A DNA stretch of 11,628 nt from an uncultured Erysipelotrichaceae bacterium (GTDB lineage: Bacteria; Bacillota_I; Bacilli_A; Erysipelotrichales; Coprobacillaceae): the NCBI GenBank assembly GCA_900317015.1, contig ONFH01000158.1, forward strand, positions 1 to 11,628, in the 5' to 3' direction. Position 1 is the first letter of the stretch. The number at the start of each line of letters is the position of its first letter. This document shows, piece after piece, positions 1-7,007 of this stretch. A model generated the notes under the pieces. It worked only from the letters and a program-made list of their open reading frames with translations, was not told the DNA's origin and did no database searches. The translations under genes and the position numbers were made by a program.

Positions 1-82
1 TAAATAATATACATTGTCACAATATAAAGTAAACTTTCACAAAATTTCGTTCTATTTCATATCTTATTTATTATTAAATCGT

Positions 83-88
83 TATAAT
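83..88 (+). promoter_or_regulatory. -10 element of the secreted-protein promoter
   Basis: A perfect TATAAT lies 41 bases upstream of the start codon, placing transcription start near 95. The expected -35 position (about 60-65, TATCTT) is a poor match, so the promoter may rely on the -10 and the AT-rich upstream DNA. Confidence 0.5.
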
Positions 89-129
89 AACAGTATGGAT
101 AAGAAACTAAGAAGGAGGTTTTCTAATTT

Positions 130-1143
130 ATGAAGAAACTATTATCAATCATCGTATGCTTCATGATGGGCATTTCAGTATTGAGCATGTCCATCAAAAA
201 AGCATCAGCTCAAACTGTTCAAGTTAACAGTACAGAAACATTGTCTTATAACTTAAATGCTGGCTATTACGTTCTTGACTTATCAGGAAATCAAGCATGT
301 AGAGCAACTCTTTATTATGATTCTACTTATATTACTTCTGCTGATTCGACTTCATCTTATAACGATGGAGTCAGTCCAACATTCGAAGCAAAACAATCAG
401 GCACTTATACTTTAAAACTTGATACGTCTGGTGCAAACATCCCTGTCAATGTCAATCTTTATCAGATTGAAAAGGGCGGAGATCTATCACTCGATGGTAC
501 TATAGTTGGTACAAGTGGGATGAATTCTAATGATTTAGCTTATTATAAGGTCAACGTTAAGAAAGCTGGCGTTTTATCAGTCACAATTTCTGGTCTGACA
601 ACTCAGTATTCAAGCAACTTAATTCTATGTAATAACAAGAAAAAATCTTTGACTGGTAACTTTGGTTTTCTAGATCACGGTAAGAAATTTCAATTGGGTG
701 TAAAGAAAGGCACTTATTATCTTGGCATTAAATCAGTCAATAAATCTTATACAATTACAACTGCGTTTAAAAATAGAAGTATATTAGGTGGAACGACTAA
801 GAAAAAAGCAAAGACACTTAAGAAAAAGAAAACATATAATACAACTTTAATTGCTGGCAGAAAATCATACTGGTTCAAGATCAACAATCCTAAAGCAAGT
901 AAGATCAATATTAGTTTGAAGAGTTCAGTATTCCGTAGCGGTTCAGGATATTATTCAGTTTATTTCTATTATAAAAAGCAAAAACATTTATCCGGTTTCA
1001 TCAACAGCGGCGATAACACGTACAAAGGCTATATTTATACAACAAACAATAGAAAAAGCAAAAAAGCGGACAAAGGCACATATTATATTCAAGTCGTGGC
1101 AACCGGTAAGCCAACAGGTACGCTTAGTATGAAAATTTCATAA
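130..1143 (+). CDS. secreted lysine-rich beta-repeat protein of unknown function
   Basis: A 337-residue exported protein. Residues 1-27 form a signal peptide: MKK, a hydrophobic stretch at about 5-20, and a likely cleavage after ASA (residue 27). The mature part appears to hold three beta-rich units at about 30-112, 120-213 and 222-336. Each ends in a similar strand with GTY or GTYY (residues 91-93, 194-197 and 316-319). This resembles PPC-type (bacterial pre-peptidase C-terminal) domains, but that assignment is by pattern only. A basic linker (about 222-236) is nearly all lysine and threonine. No LPXTG sorting signal, lipobox, catalytic motif or C-terminal anchor is visible, so the protein is either released or held on the wall by charge. 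AGGAGG at 113-118, 11 bases before ATG, supports this start. It is flanked by its own promoter and terminator, so it is probably monocistronic. The function is not recognised; adhesion or cell-surface binding is a guess. Confidence 0.85.
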   Translation: MKKLLSIIVCFMMGISVLSMSIKKASAQTVQVNSTETLSYNLNAGYYVLDLSGNQACRATLYYDSTYITSADSTSSYNDGVSPTFEAKQSGTYTLKLDTSGANIPVNVNLYQIEKGGDLSLDGTIVGTSGMNSNDLAYYKVNVKKAGVLSVTISGLTTQYSSNLILCNNKKKSLTGNFGFLDHGKKFQLGVKKGTYYLGIKSVNKSYTITTAFKNRSILGGTTKKKAKTLKKKKTYNTTLIAGRKSYWFKINNPKASKINISLKSSVFRSGSGYYSVYFYYKKQKHLSGFINSGDNTYKGYIYTTNNRKSKKADKGTYYIQVVATGKPTGTLSMKIS

Positions 1144-1153
1144 AAAGTGATGC

Positions 1154-1177
1154 GAAGCAGTGAATGCTGCTTCTTTT
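1154..1177 (+). terminator. intrinsic terminator of the secreted-protein gene
   Basis: GAAGCAG (1154-1160) pairs with CTGCTTC (1167-1173) across a six-base loop and is followed by TTTT. It begins 10 bases after the stop codon. The U tract is short, so termination may be incomplete. Confidence 0.6.
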
Positions 1178-1230
1178 CTATTCACCGGTATTATAGCACG
1201 ACAGCTTTTAAAAAAAGTTTAAAAATCGTA

Positions 1231-1267
1231 TTTTGAATCCATAAAAATGGTTTCAAAAATATTTTTG
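1231..1267. repeat. overlapping inverted repeats in the 1144-1468 gap
   Basis: Arms 1231-1242 and 1247-1258 pair over 12 positions with one T-T mismatch around an AAAA loop. A perfect 14-base palindrome, CAAAAATATTTTTG, overlaps at 1254-1267. Both lie just upstream of a TATAAA box at 1276. They could be a regulator site or a weak hairpin; the high AT content makes chance pairing a real possibility. Confidence 0.45.
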
Positions 1268-1275
1268 CATTTTTT

Positions 1276-1281
1276 TATAAA
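1276..1281 (+). promoter_or_regulatory. possible -10 element for a short transcript
   Basis: TATAAA (continuing as TATAAAAT) would start transcription near 1288, yielding a transcript of about 130 bases ending at the 1391-1419 terminator. No good -35 is seen. The strong terminator before the next gene implies some transcript enters this gap, and this is the best candidate promoter inside it. Confidence 0.3.
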
Positions 1282-1312
1282 ATCATGTCCTACTCAACCA
1301 CGAAAGATCAAT

Positions 1313-1354
1313 ATGAATAAAGCAGTTTATGAAGAAGAAGGAGAATTAGATTGA
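1313..1354 (+). CDS. possible 13-residue acidic micro-ORF
   Basis: ATG to TGA encodes MNKAVYEEEGELD. Its own ribosome site is weak (GAAAG about 10 bases upstream). The reason to record it is arrangement: it carries the Shine-Dalgarno sequence of the next micro-ORF inside its coding region, and its TGA overlaps the TTG start of that ORF. It could be a translated leader, a remnant or chance. Confidence 0.2.
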   Translation: MNKAVYEEEGELD

Positions 1355-1398
1355 CAATTAGAGTTATTACAATAATCAAACAAGTCTTTCGAGTTTAG
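1351..1398 (+). CDS. possible 15-residue basic leader peptide with TTG start
   Basis: AAGGAG at 1338-1343 sits seven bases before TTG. The frame encodes MTIRVITIIKQVFRV and stops at a TAG that is the last triplet of the 5' arm of the following terminator. A stop codon inside a terminator stem is the geometry of a leader peptide or attenuator. There is no obvious run of one regulatory codon type beyond several Ile/Val codons. It could also be a small cationic peptide gene or chance. No family is recognised. Confidence 0.3.
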   Translation: MTIRVITIIKQVFRV

Positions 1399-1419
1399 TG
1401 CATGCTAGACTCTTTTTTT
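1391..1419 (+). terminator. intrinsic terminator upstream of the hydrolase gene
   Basis: GAGTTTAG (1391-1398) pairs with CTAGACTC (1405-1412), including one G-U pair, across the loop TGCATG and is followed by seven T. It ends any transcript coming from the gap and insulates the hydrolase promoter that follows within 12 bases. Confidence 0.75.
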
Positions 1420-1430
1420 GATTTGATTTG

Positions 1431-1439
1431 TGTTAGAAT
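1431..1439 (+). promoter_or_regulatory. extended -10 promoter of the alpha/beta hydrolase gene
   Basis: TGTTAGAAT is an extended -10 (TGn plus TAGAAT). The -35 position falls in the T tract of the preceding terminator and is poor, as is usual for extended -10 promoters. The predicted start, near 1446, leaves a leader of about 23 bases holding GGAAAGGAG (1454-1462) before ATG 1469. Confidence 0.5.
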
Positions 1440-1468
1440 AGATTTATCAAACAGGAAAGGAGCTTCAT

Positions 1469-2398
1469 ATGAAAACTAGTACAAAACTTGCAATCTTGAC
1501 TGCAATCGCTGCTGGAGCAGTCAGTTATACCATTGCCGGCTATGAAGCCATCAAATACGCTACTAAAAGAAAAGATGCACATAATAAAATCAAAACAAGA
1601 GAAAATATTGCCTTAGATAAAGAAAATGTCAGCTTTTTAGATCAAGTCCATTTTATTGACATGGAGATCACTGCTTTTGATGATTTAAAGCTAAAAGGAA
1701 AATTCCTTCGCAACAAAAATAATTCTAATAAAGTTATCATCTTAGTCCATGGCTATCATTCTACAAATTTCAAAGACTGGGCCTACTTCCTAAAGTTCTA
1801 TTATGATCTAGGTTATCATATCTTATTACCAGATTGCCGTGGTCATGGGGAATCTGAAGGAAACTATGTTGGCTTTGGCTGGCTTGATCGATTAGACCTC
1901 TTAGAATGGATCCATGAAATTCAGAAATACTTTGATTTCGAACCATTACAGATTGTTTTACATGGACTCTCAATGGGTGGTGCTACAGTCTTAATGGCAA
2001 GCGGCGAAGATCTTTCAGAAGATGTCAAATGCATTATTTCTGACTGCAGCTATACCAATATCATCGATGAATTTAAAAACGTTTTAAAACATCATAACGT
2101 TCCTGAACGTCTATTAGTTCCTAACGCCGAACTCTTATCTAAAAAAGTTCTCGGTTACGACTTCAAAGATGCCGATGCGGTAAAACAAGTCAAGAAATCA
2201 AAAACGCCAATTTTGTTCATTCATGGTGATCAAGATGAGTTCGTCCCAACGTATATGGTCTATGAACTTTATAAAGCTTGTGCAGCACCAAAAGATCTTT
2301 TGGTCGTTGAAGGGGCAAAACATGCTGACAGCTACATGACGAATCAACCATTATATGAAAGTACTGTCAAATCATTCTTAAAGCAGTACGTAAAATAA
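1469..2398 (+). CDS. membrane-anchored alpha/beta hydrolase (YqkD-like)
   Basis: A 309-residue serine hydrolase of the alpha/beta fold. Residues about 6-28 form one hydrophobic segment without a clear cleavage site, followed by a basic stretch (KYATKRK), suggesting an N-terminal membrane anchor. The hydrolase core starts near residue 65. HG at 94-95 fits the oxyanion hole, GLSMGG (166-171) is the nucleophile elbow with Ser168, GDQDEFVP (253-260) offers Asp256, and KHADSY offers His285. Family members act as esterases or peptidases on unknown substrates, so no substrate is assigned. GGAAAGGAG lies just before ATG, and a terminator follows at 2417. The gene stands alone between two terminators, with a convergent neighbour downstream. 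The fold and triad are secure; the physiological role is not. Confidence 0.9.
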   Translation: MKTSTKLAILTAIAAGAVSYTIAGYEAIKYATKRKDAHNKIKTRENIALDKENVSFLDQVHFIDMEITAFDDLKLKGKFLRNKNNSNKVIILVHGYHSTNFKDWAYFLKFYYDLGYHILLPDCRGHGESEGNYVGFGWLDRLDLLEWIHEIQKYFDFEPLQIVLHGLSMGGATVLMASGEDLSEDVKCIISDCSYTNIIDEFKNVLKHHNVPERLLVPNAELLSKKVLGYDFKDADAVKQVKKSKTPILFIHGDQDEFVPTYMVYELYKACAAPKDLLVVEGAKHADSYMTNQPLYESTVKSFLKQYVK

Positions 2399-2416
2399 TA
2401 AATCATTTTTCACTTG

Positions 2417-2442
2417 GAGGTCTGCTTGTCAGACCTCTTTTT
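2417..2442 (+). terminator. terminator of the hydrolase gene
   Basis: GAGGTCTG (2417-2424) pairs perfectly with CAGACCTC (2430-2437) across CTTGT, followed by five T. It starts 18 bases after the stop codon. Confidence 0.88.
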
Positions 2443-2493
2443 AATAAAGAAATCAAAGTCTTGTCTCATAAAATAGGGGATGGCTATTCCTAA

Positions 2494-2535
2494 TAAAAAC
2501 AGCAACCTTCCTTAAACTAAGAACGTTGCTGTTTC
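2494..2535 (-). terminator. terminator of the reductase gene
   Basis: Read on the minus strand, AAACAGCAAC (2534-2525) pairs with GTTGCTGTTT (2506-2497). An inner UUCUU/AAGGA helix extends the stem around a small loop, and a T tract runs to 2495. It begins about 18 bases after the reductase stop codon. It is tail to tail with the hydrolase terminator. Confidence 0.8.
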
Positions 2536-2552
2536 TATATATCGATTGTCTC

Positions 2553-3455
2553 TTATTTTTGTTTGAATAAAGAAAGATACTTTTCATTATAAGGAACATC
2601 GATCCTATATTGATGAGCTAAAGGAACAATATAGCCGGCGAAAATCTCAATTTCCGTAGGACGATGAGCGAGTACATCCTGAGCCATCGAAGGCATTCCT
2701 TCAGGATCAAGCGCATCGATAGCCTTCATCCAAAAGGCAAAATCATCATCATCTAGGACGATTCCCATCTTCAAAGCAACCGCTTGGACTTCATGCATCG
2801 TCGCTACAACTGCATCTCTCATCTTTCCTTCTTTTTGTACATCTTTATATTTCAGATGATAAGCAGCACAAGTCTGGTTAATACCACAGTTAAGCATCAG
2901 CTTGCTCATGGCTTCTTTTTTGATATCTTTGGCAATATGATAGGGCAGATGAATCTCATCAAAACATTCCTTTAATGTCGCTACATTCTGTTCATCAATA
3001 GGATCTTCAGCACCGATCACAAGTTCCCCAATTGGTGATGCTGTCACTTCATTTCCCGTATAAACAGATGACATCTTTTGCGCAATACAGCGAACCACTT
3101 TCTGACGACCAAAGATCTGACGGAGATCATCTTCACTCTTTAAGCCGTTCATGGTCGAAAGAATGATCGTATCTTCTTTTACAAAAGTTCTCATCTCTTC
3201 AATAGCTTCTTGAATAGCCGTGTATTTTGTACAAAGGATGATCAGATCAGCCTTTTCATTCGCTTCCTGACTGGTCATATAACGGAAATCATAAGGCTCA
3301 CCGTTGAAGATGATTCCTTCCTTTGTATAACGTTCTTTTCTCTTTTCATCACAGATAAAAGCAAAATGATCAGGCCCTAATCCCTTTTGAAAAAATGTGC
3401 CGAAAATTACACCAATTGCACCACGGCCGATCATCACTACATTCTTAATTTTCAT
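2553..3455 (-). CDS. ketopantoate reductase family protein (PanE/ApbA-like)
   Basis: A 300-residue NADPH-dependent oxidoreductase. The N-terminal Rossmann motif is GRGAIG (10-15). Residues known to be catalytic or substrate-binding in E. coli ketopantoate reductase have counterparts in order: Asn103 (in MNG), Lys185, Asn189, Asn193, Ser256 (in PSM) and Glu268. Reduction of ketopantoate to pantoate for pantothenate and CoA is therefore plausible, but the family has many paralogues and no panB or panC is nearby. The start is placed at ATG 3455, preceded by GAGGAGG (3470-3464). A longer frame opens at 3500, touching the lysA stop, but it runs through the terminator hairpin and adds 15 residues before the Rossmann strand. 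No clear promoter is seen between that hairpin and the start, so expression probably comes from read-through or a promoter inside lysA. Confidence 0.85.
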   Translation of the reverse strand: MKIKNVVMIGRGAIGVIFGTFFQKGLGPDHFAFICDEKRKERYTKEGIIFNGEPYDFRYMTSQEANEKADLIILCTKYTAIQEAIEEMRTFVKEDTIILSTMNGLKSEDDLRQIFGRQKVVRCIAQKMSSVYTGNEVTASPIGELVIGAEDPIDEQNVATLKECFDEIHLPYHIAKDIKKEAMSKLMLNCGINQTCAAYHLKYKDVQKEGKMRDAVVATMHEVQAVALKMGIVLDDDDFAFWMKAIDALDPEGMPSMAQDVLAHRPTEIEIFAGYIVPLAHQYRIDVPYNEKYLSLFKQK

Positions 3456-3474
3456 TGTGCTCCTCCTCATATCT

Positions 3475-3497
3475 AAAAAAGCCAGTTTCCTGGCTTT
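3475..3497 (-). terminator. terminator between lysA and the reductase gene
   Basis: On the minus strand AAAGCCAG (3497-3490) pairs with CTGGCTTT (3485-3478) around a GAAA tetraloop, and the T run continues to 3475. It starts three bases after the lysA stop codon and should end most of the lysine operon transcript. Its position five bases upstream of the reductase ribosome site makes it a polarity element. Confidence 0.85.
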
Positions 3498-3499
3498 CA

Positions 3500-4816
3500 T
3501 TAATCATGATAATCTTCTACGACATCGTATACAATTAAATCATCAAAAGTCTGTCTTCTAATGACTGTTTTGCTCTTACCTTCATGAGCAAACACGACCG
3601 CTGGCTTTGGCAGCTGATTGTAGTTAGAAGACATTGTATAGCAGTAAGCACCTGTCGTGTAGACCGCAAAAATATCTCCTGGCATAATATTAGCCGTTAC
3701 GTTAATATCTTTGACAATGACATCCGCACTTTCGCAGCACTTACCAGCGACACGAACTTTCTTTGTTTTTGTTTCGCCCGCTTTATTTGCAACGATTCCA
3801 TCATAATCTGCATCATATAAAGCTGTACGAATGTTATCGGCCATCCCGCCATCAACTGATACATAAGTACGTACATCAGGAATTTCCTTAATGACACCAA
3901 CTGTATATAGCGTAATACCAGCATTCCCGACGACATAACGGCCAGGTTCGATCATAACAGAAGGACGATTCCAGCCTTTTTCATCATAATGATCATAAAC
4001 GACCTTCATGATTTCAGAAGTGATGACTTCAAAGTCCAAAGGTTCATCATCCTTTGTATAGGCGATCCCATAACCACCACCGGCATTGACTTTCTTTGTA
4101 ACAACGCCAAAAGTATTATAGATTTCATCGACAAAGCCCATGAATTTCGTGATAGAAGAAATATAGGCATATAAATCAAAGACCTGTGAACCAATATGAG
4201 CATGCAGACCTTCATATTCAATATTTTTAGACTCTAGAATCTGTCCGATAGCCTTTAAATAAATACCATAATGAGAAGAAAAACCGAATTTTGTATCCTT
4301 ATGGCCAGTCATAATATAATTATGACCGCCAGCTTTAATCCCTGGTACCACACGCACCGTTGCTTTCACTGTTTTTCCTAATTCTCCGGCAATCTTTTCG
4401 CATAATTCTATTTCATAAAAATTATCGATCACAAAATGAGTGACACCATGAGAAAGTGCATATTCGATCTCACTAGGCAATTTATTATTACCATGGAAAT
4501 AGATCTTATCTGGATCAAAGCCAGCCTTCAAAGCAATGGAAATTTCGCCAGCTGAGACACAGTCAATGCCAATCCCATATTCAGATGCCAGTTTATAGAT
4601 TGCTAAACAGCTAAACGATTTAGAGGCGAATAAAGGTAAAGAACCTTCATACTTATCCATAAATTTTGTTTTTAATTCATTCATCTGATGACGAATATGA
4701 CTTTCACTCATGACATAGAGTGGAGTGCCATACTGCTTTGCAAGATCTGTTGCCTTGCATCCATCAATATAAAGATCATTACCTTCGATTGTCGCAAAAC
4801 GTGTTTGAAATACCAT
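3500..4816 (-). CDS. lysA: diaminopimelate decarboxylase
   Basis: A 438-residue PLP enzyme of the alanine racemase fold type III. It decarboxylates meso-2,6-diaminopimelate to L-lysine, the last step of the pathway. Visible signature residues are Lys66 in FASKSFSC (the PLP Schiff-base lysine), HIGSQ (207-211), the phosphate-binding glycine loop GGGYG (246-250), EPGR (290-293) and CESAD (361-365, whose cysteine completes the active site across the dimer). The length is normal for the family. AAGGAG lies seven bases before ATG. It is the last gene before the operon terminator and follows dapB by 15 bases, so it is co-regulated by the lysine riboswitch. Confidence 0.97.
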   Translation of the reverse strand: MVFQTRFATIEGNDLYIDGCKATDLAKQYGTPLYVMSESHIRHQMNELKTKFMDKYEGSLPLFASKSFSCLAIYKLASEYGIGIDCVSAGEISIALKAGFDPDKIYFHGNNKLPSEIEYALSHGVTHFVIDNFYEIELCEKIAGELGKTVKATVRVVPGIKAGGHNYIMTGHKDTKFGFSSHYGIYLKAIGQILESKNIEYEGLHAHIGSQVFDLYAYISSITKFMGFVDEIYNTFGVVTKKVNAGGGYGIAYTKDDEPLDFEVITSEIMKVVYDHYDEKGWNRPSVMIEPGRYVVGNAGITLYTVGVIKEIPDVRTYVSVDGGMADNIRTALYDADYDGIVANKAGETKTKKVRVAGKCCESADVIVKDINVTANIMPGDIFAVYTTGAYCYTMSSNYNQLPKPAVVFAHEGKSKTVIRRQTFDDLIVYDVVEDYHD

Positions 4817-4831
4817 GAATTTTCTCCTTTA

Positions 4832-5575
4832 TTAATAAAGCGTTTCTAAATCGTAGAAGCCTGCTTCCTTAGAAGCTAAAGCATTCATTGCAGAGACGGC
4901 ACCTTTCGCAAAGATGTCTCTCGAAAGGGCGGTATGTTTGATTTCAATCAATTCATCATCGCCACCATATAAGACGGTATGTTCGCCATAGATTGTGCCA
5001 GCACGTAATGACTGAATACCAATTTCATTTCTTTCACGAGCCTGATGTCTGCTTTCACGATCATAGATCGCATGAGCGCCATCGATAGACTGTGCCGCAG
5101 AATTATATAACATTTTTGCAGTACCACTAGGCGCATCAATTTTACGATGATGATGTGCTTCTAAGATTTCTACATCAAAATCATGTTCATATAATTCCTT
5201 TGTAAATTCCTTGACCATCTTGTTAAGCATAGCCACACCAAAAGATGTGTTATAAGACTGAAAGATTGGAACTTCCTTACTTGCTTCACGAATCGCCTGA
5301 AGGGCTTCTTCACTAAAACCAGTTGTCGCAATGACAGCAGGAATTTTTCTTTCTTTAACAAAAGTTAAAATATCTTCAAGATTATTAGGATGAGAGAAAT
5401 CAATGACCCCATCAACTTCTCCAGTCACTTCTTTTAATGATTTATAAGCAGGTACATCAGGCTGTTCATCGAAGACCGGTGAAACGACACCTGCTAATTC
5501 TAAATTGGCATCATTCTTAACTGCACGGCAAACTTTCTTGCCCATGACGCCATAACCATAAACAATAACTTTCAT
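4832..5575 (-). CDS. dapB: 4-hydroxy-tetrahydrodipicolinate reductase
   Basis: A 247-residue NAD(P)H-dependent cytosolic enzyme. It reduces the DapA product to tetrahydrodipicolinate. The dinucleotide-binding motif is GYGVMG (7-12); DFSHP (59-63) and ATTG (83-86) follow. The family signature EAHHHRKIDAPSGTA lies at 139-153, with the catalytic His pair and Lys145. It is somewhat shorter than the approximately 270-residue enterobacterial enzyme but typical of the compact Firmicute form. It starts two bases after the dapA stop, with its ribosome site (AAAGG) embedded in the last dapA codons, so translational coupling is likely. Confidence 0.96.
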   Translation of the reverse strand: MKVIVYGYGVMGKKVCRAVKNDANLELAGVVSPVFDEQPDVPAYKSLKEVTGEVDGVIDFSHPNNLEDILTFVKERKIPAVIATTGFSEEALQAIREASKEVPIFQSYNTSFGVAMLNKMVKEFTKELYEHDFDVEILEAHHHRKIDAPSGTAKMLYNSAAQSIDGAHAIYDRESRHQARERNEIGIQSLRAGTIYGEHTVLYGGDDELIEIKHTALSRDIFAKGAVSAMNALASKEAGFYDLETLY

Positions 5576-5577
5576 GA

Positions 5578-6477
5578 TTAGTAACCTTTCTTTTCAAATG
5601 CATCCATTGCATCAAATAATAACTTCTTGTTTTCATCAGTTGTAGGGTAAAGAGGCATTCTTAATGCTTCTGATTCAATATAACCCATATGTTTGATGGC
5701 TGCCTTTGGCATAATTGGATTTGTATCAATAAATAAGAATTTAGAGACATCATTTAAATCTAAAGCCATTTCACGAGCCTTAGCCAGATCACCATCTAAG
5801 CATAACTGTGTAAATAACTGCATTTCTCTTGGATATAAGTTTGCAGTAACAGAGATAACACCTTTACCACCAGCAGCCACAAATGGCAGAACATTATCAT
5901 CACAGCCAGAATATAAATCAAAGTCTAAATCTCTCGTACGAGTTAAAACTTCCATTTCATAAGCAATATCATCTGTTGCATCTTTCATTGCGACGATATT
6001 TGGAACCTTTGCTAATTCGACAACTGTATCAACGGCAATCTTCATACCTGTACGACCTGGTACGTTGTACATAATTAACGGTAAATCAGGAGCAGCTTCC
6101 GCAATTGCTTTATAATGAGCAATCAAGCCTCTCTGAGATGTCTTGTTGTAATATGGTGTAACAACTAAGTTCGCATCAGCACCAACTTTGGCATTAAACT
6201 TTGCCTTTTCAATTGCCACTGCTGTATTGTTAGATCCACCACCAGCAATGACCTTTGTCTTTGTACCTTTGCACATATCTACGACGATCTTAGTTAATTC
6301 CTGTTCATCTTCCCAAGTGATCGTTGCAGGTTCACCAGTCGTTCCATTGACTAAGACTGCTGAAACACCACCATCGATCATTCTCTGTACATGTTTCTTA
6401 AAACCTTCGTAATCAATATCACCATTATCAAACATAGGTAAGATCATTGCGACACCGCAACCTTCAAAAACAGCCAT
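5578..6477 (-). CDS. dapA: 4-hydroxy-tetrahydrodipicolinate synthase
   Basis: A 299-residue TIM-barrel class I aldolase. It condenses pyruvate with aspartate semialdehyde, the committed step to diaminopimelate and lysine. Visible active-site elements are GTTGE (45-49, with Thr46 and Thr47), YNVPGRTG (137-144, with Tyr137 and substrate-binding Arg142) and Lys165 in AMKDA, the Schiff-base lysine. Length is normal. Its ATG shares one base with the TAA of the preceding ACT gene, and GGAGG lies 10 bases upstream inside that gene. I cannot judge from the sequence alone whether DapA itself is lysine-inhibited. Confidence 0.97.
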   Translation of the reverse strand: MAVFEGCGVAMILPMFDNGDIDYEGFKKHVQRMIDGGVSAVLVNGTTGEPATITWEDEQELTKIVVDMCKGTKTKVIAGGGSNNTAVAIEKAKFNAKVGADANLVVTPYYNKTSQRGLIAHYKAIAEAAPDLPLIMYNVPGRTGMKIAVDTVVELAKVPNIVAMKDATDDIAYEMEVLTRTRDLDFDLYSGCDDNVLPFVAAGGKGVISVTANLYPREMQLFTQLCLDGDLAKAREMALDLNDVSKFLFIDTNPIMPKAAIKHMGYIESEALRMPLYPTTDENKKLLFDAMDAFEKKGY

Positions 6478-6938
6478 TATTCCATTTCCTCCTTAATAGC
6501 TTTTAATGCTTTATCCATATATTTTTTGTGTAAGACAAATGAGATTGAGATCTCACTTGTAGTGACCTGTGAGAAAGGAATCATATTCCGACCAAGAATA
6601 TCAAAGACCTGAGCGGCAACACCAGGCTGCTCTCTCATTTCTTCGCCTTCAACGATCAGCTTACAAACATTACGTTTTGTAAAAATGTGAATACGTGGAT
6701 GATTCGCATTCACTTCACCAATGGCCTCACTTAATGCCGGAACATTATTATCATCACAGGTAAAGTCTATTCTTAATGAATCTTCAAAGTTAACAGATGA
6801 GATCATATCAATATTGACGTTATATTTAGCAAATGTATTAAAAATATCTGCCACTGGTAACGAGTTCTTTTCCACATTTTCCATGCGGACCTGGATGATA
6901 TGTTCATCCGCTTCAATACGAGAAAGAGTAATTTTCAT
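6477..6938 (-). CDS. stand-alone tandem ACT-domain protein, aspartokinase regulatory-subunit-like
   Basis: A 153-residue protein made only of two ACT domains, about 12-75 and 91-153. The second contains GEEMREQPGVAAQVFDIL followed by TTSEISISF (127-135). This matches the aspartokinase regulatory region, where the MRxxPGVAAxxF and STSEIKIS blocks form the allosteric amino-acid site. There is no kinase domain, in this gene or elsewhere in the window. It is the first gene after the lysine riboswitch and overlaps dapA by one base. A lysine-sensing regulatory subunit for a kinase encoded elsewhere is inferred, analogous to the beta subunit that B. subtilis lysC makes from an internal start. The start is at 6938, with AGGAGG (6951-6946) seven bases upstream. 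A longer frame opening at 6971 would begin inside the riboswitch terminator and is rejected. Confidence 0.85.
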   Translation of the reverse strand: MKITLSRIEADEHIIQVRMENVEKNSLPVADIFNTFAKYNVNIDMISSVNFEDSLRIDFTCDDNNVPALSEAIGEVNANHPRIHIFTKRNVCKLIVEGEEMREQPGVAAQVFDILGRNMIPFSQVTTSEISISFVLHKKYMDKALKAIKEEME

Positions 6939-6961
6939 CTTAGAACCTCCTTTTGTAAAAA

Positions 6962-6987
6962 GAAAAAACAATAGCGAAAGCTATTGT
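6962..6987 (-). terminator. riboswitch-controlled terminator
   Basis: On the minus strand ACAATAGC (6987-6980) pairs with GCTATTGT (6975-6968) around UUUC, followed by six T. Its 5' arm and loop (6986-6976) can instead pair over 11 bases, one of them G-U, with 7017-7007 at the 3' edge of the aptamer. This antiterminator excludes both the terminator and aptamer helix P1. Confidence 0.92.
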
Positions 6988-7007
6988 CATACCTTGAAGT
7001 ATCATTC

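Noticed and set aside
1..82. Possible additional gene or operator upstream of the secreted-protein promoter
   Set aside because: AT-rich DNA with only short chance palindromes such as AAGTAAACTT; no supported feature.
2472..2488. AATAG-N7-CTATT inverted repeat between the two convergent terminators
   Set aside because: A five-base AT-rich stem with no U tract; likely chance.
3697..4221. Open frames of 60-80 codons overlapping lysA on both strands
   Set aside because: They are shadows of the conserved lysA frame without ribosome sites; the same applies to frames inside dapA, dapB and mnmE.
6939..6971. N-terminal extension MFFLFTKGGSK of the ACT protein
   Set aside because: It would start inside the riboswitch terminator hairpin and U tract. 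The AGGAGG at 6951-6946 clearly serves the ATG at 6938.
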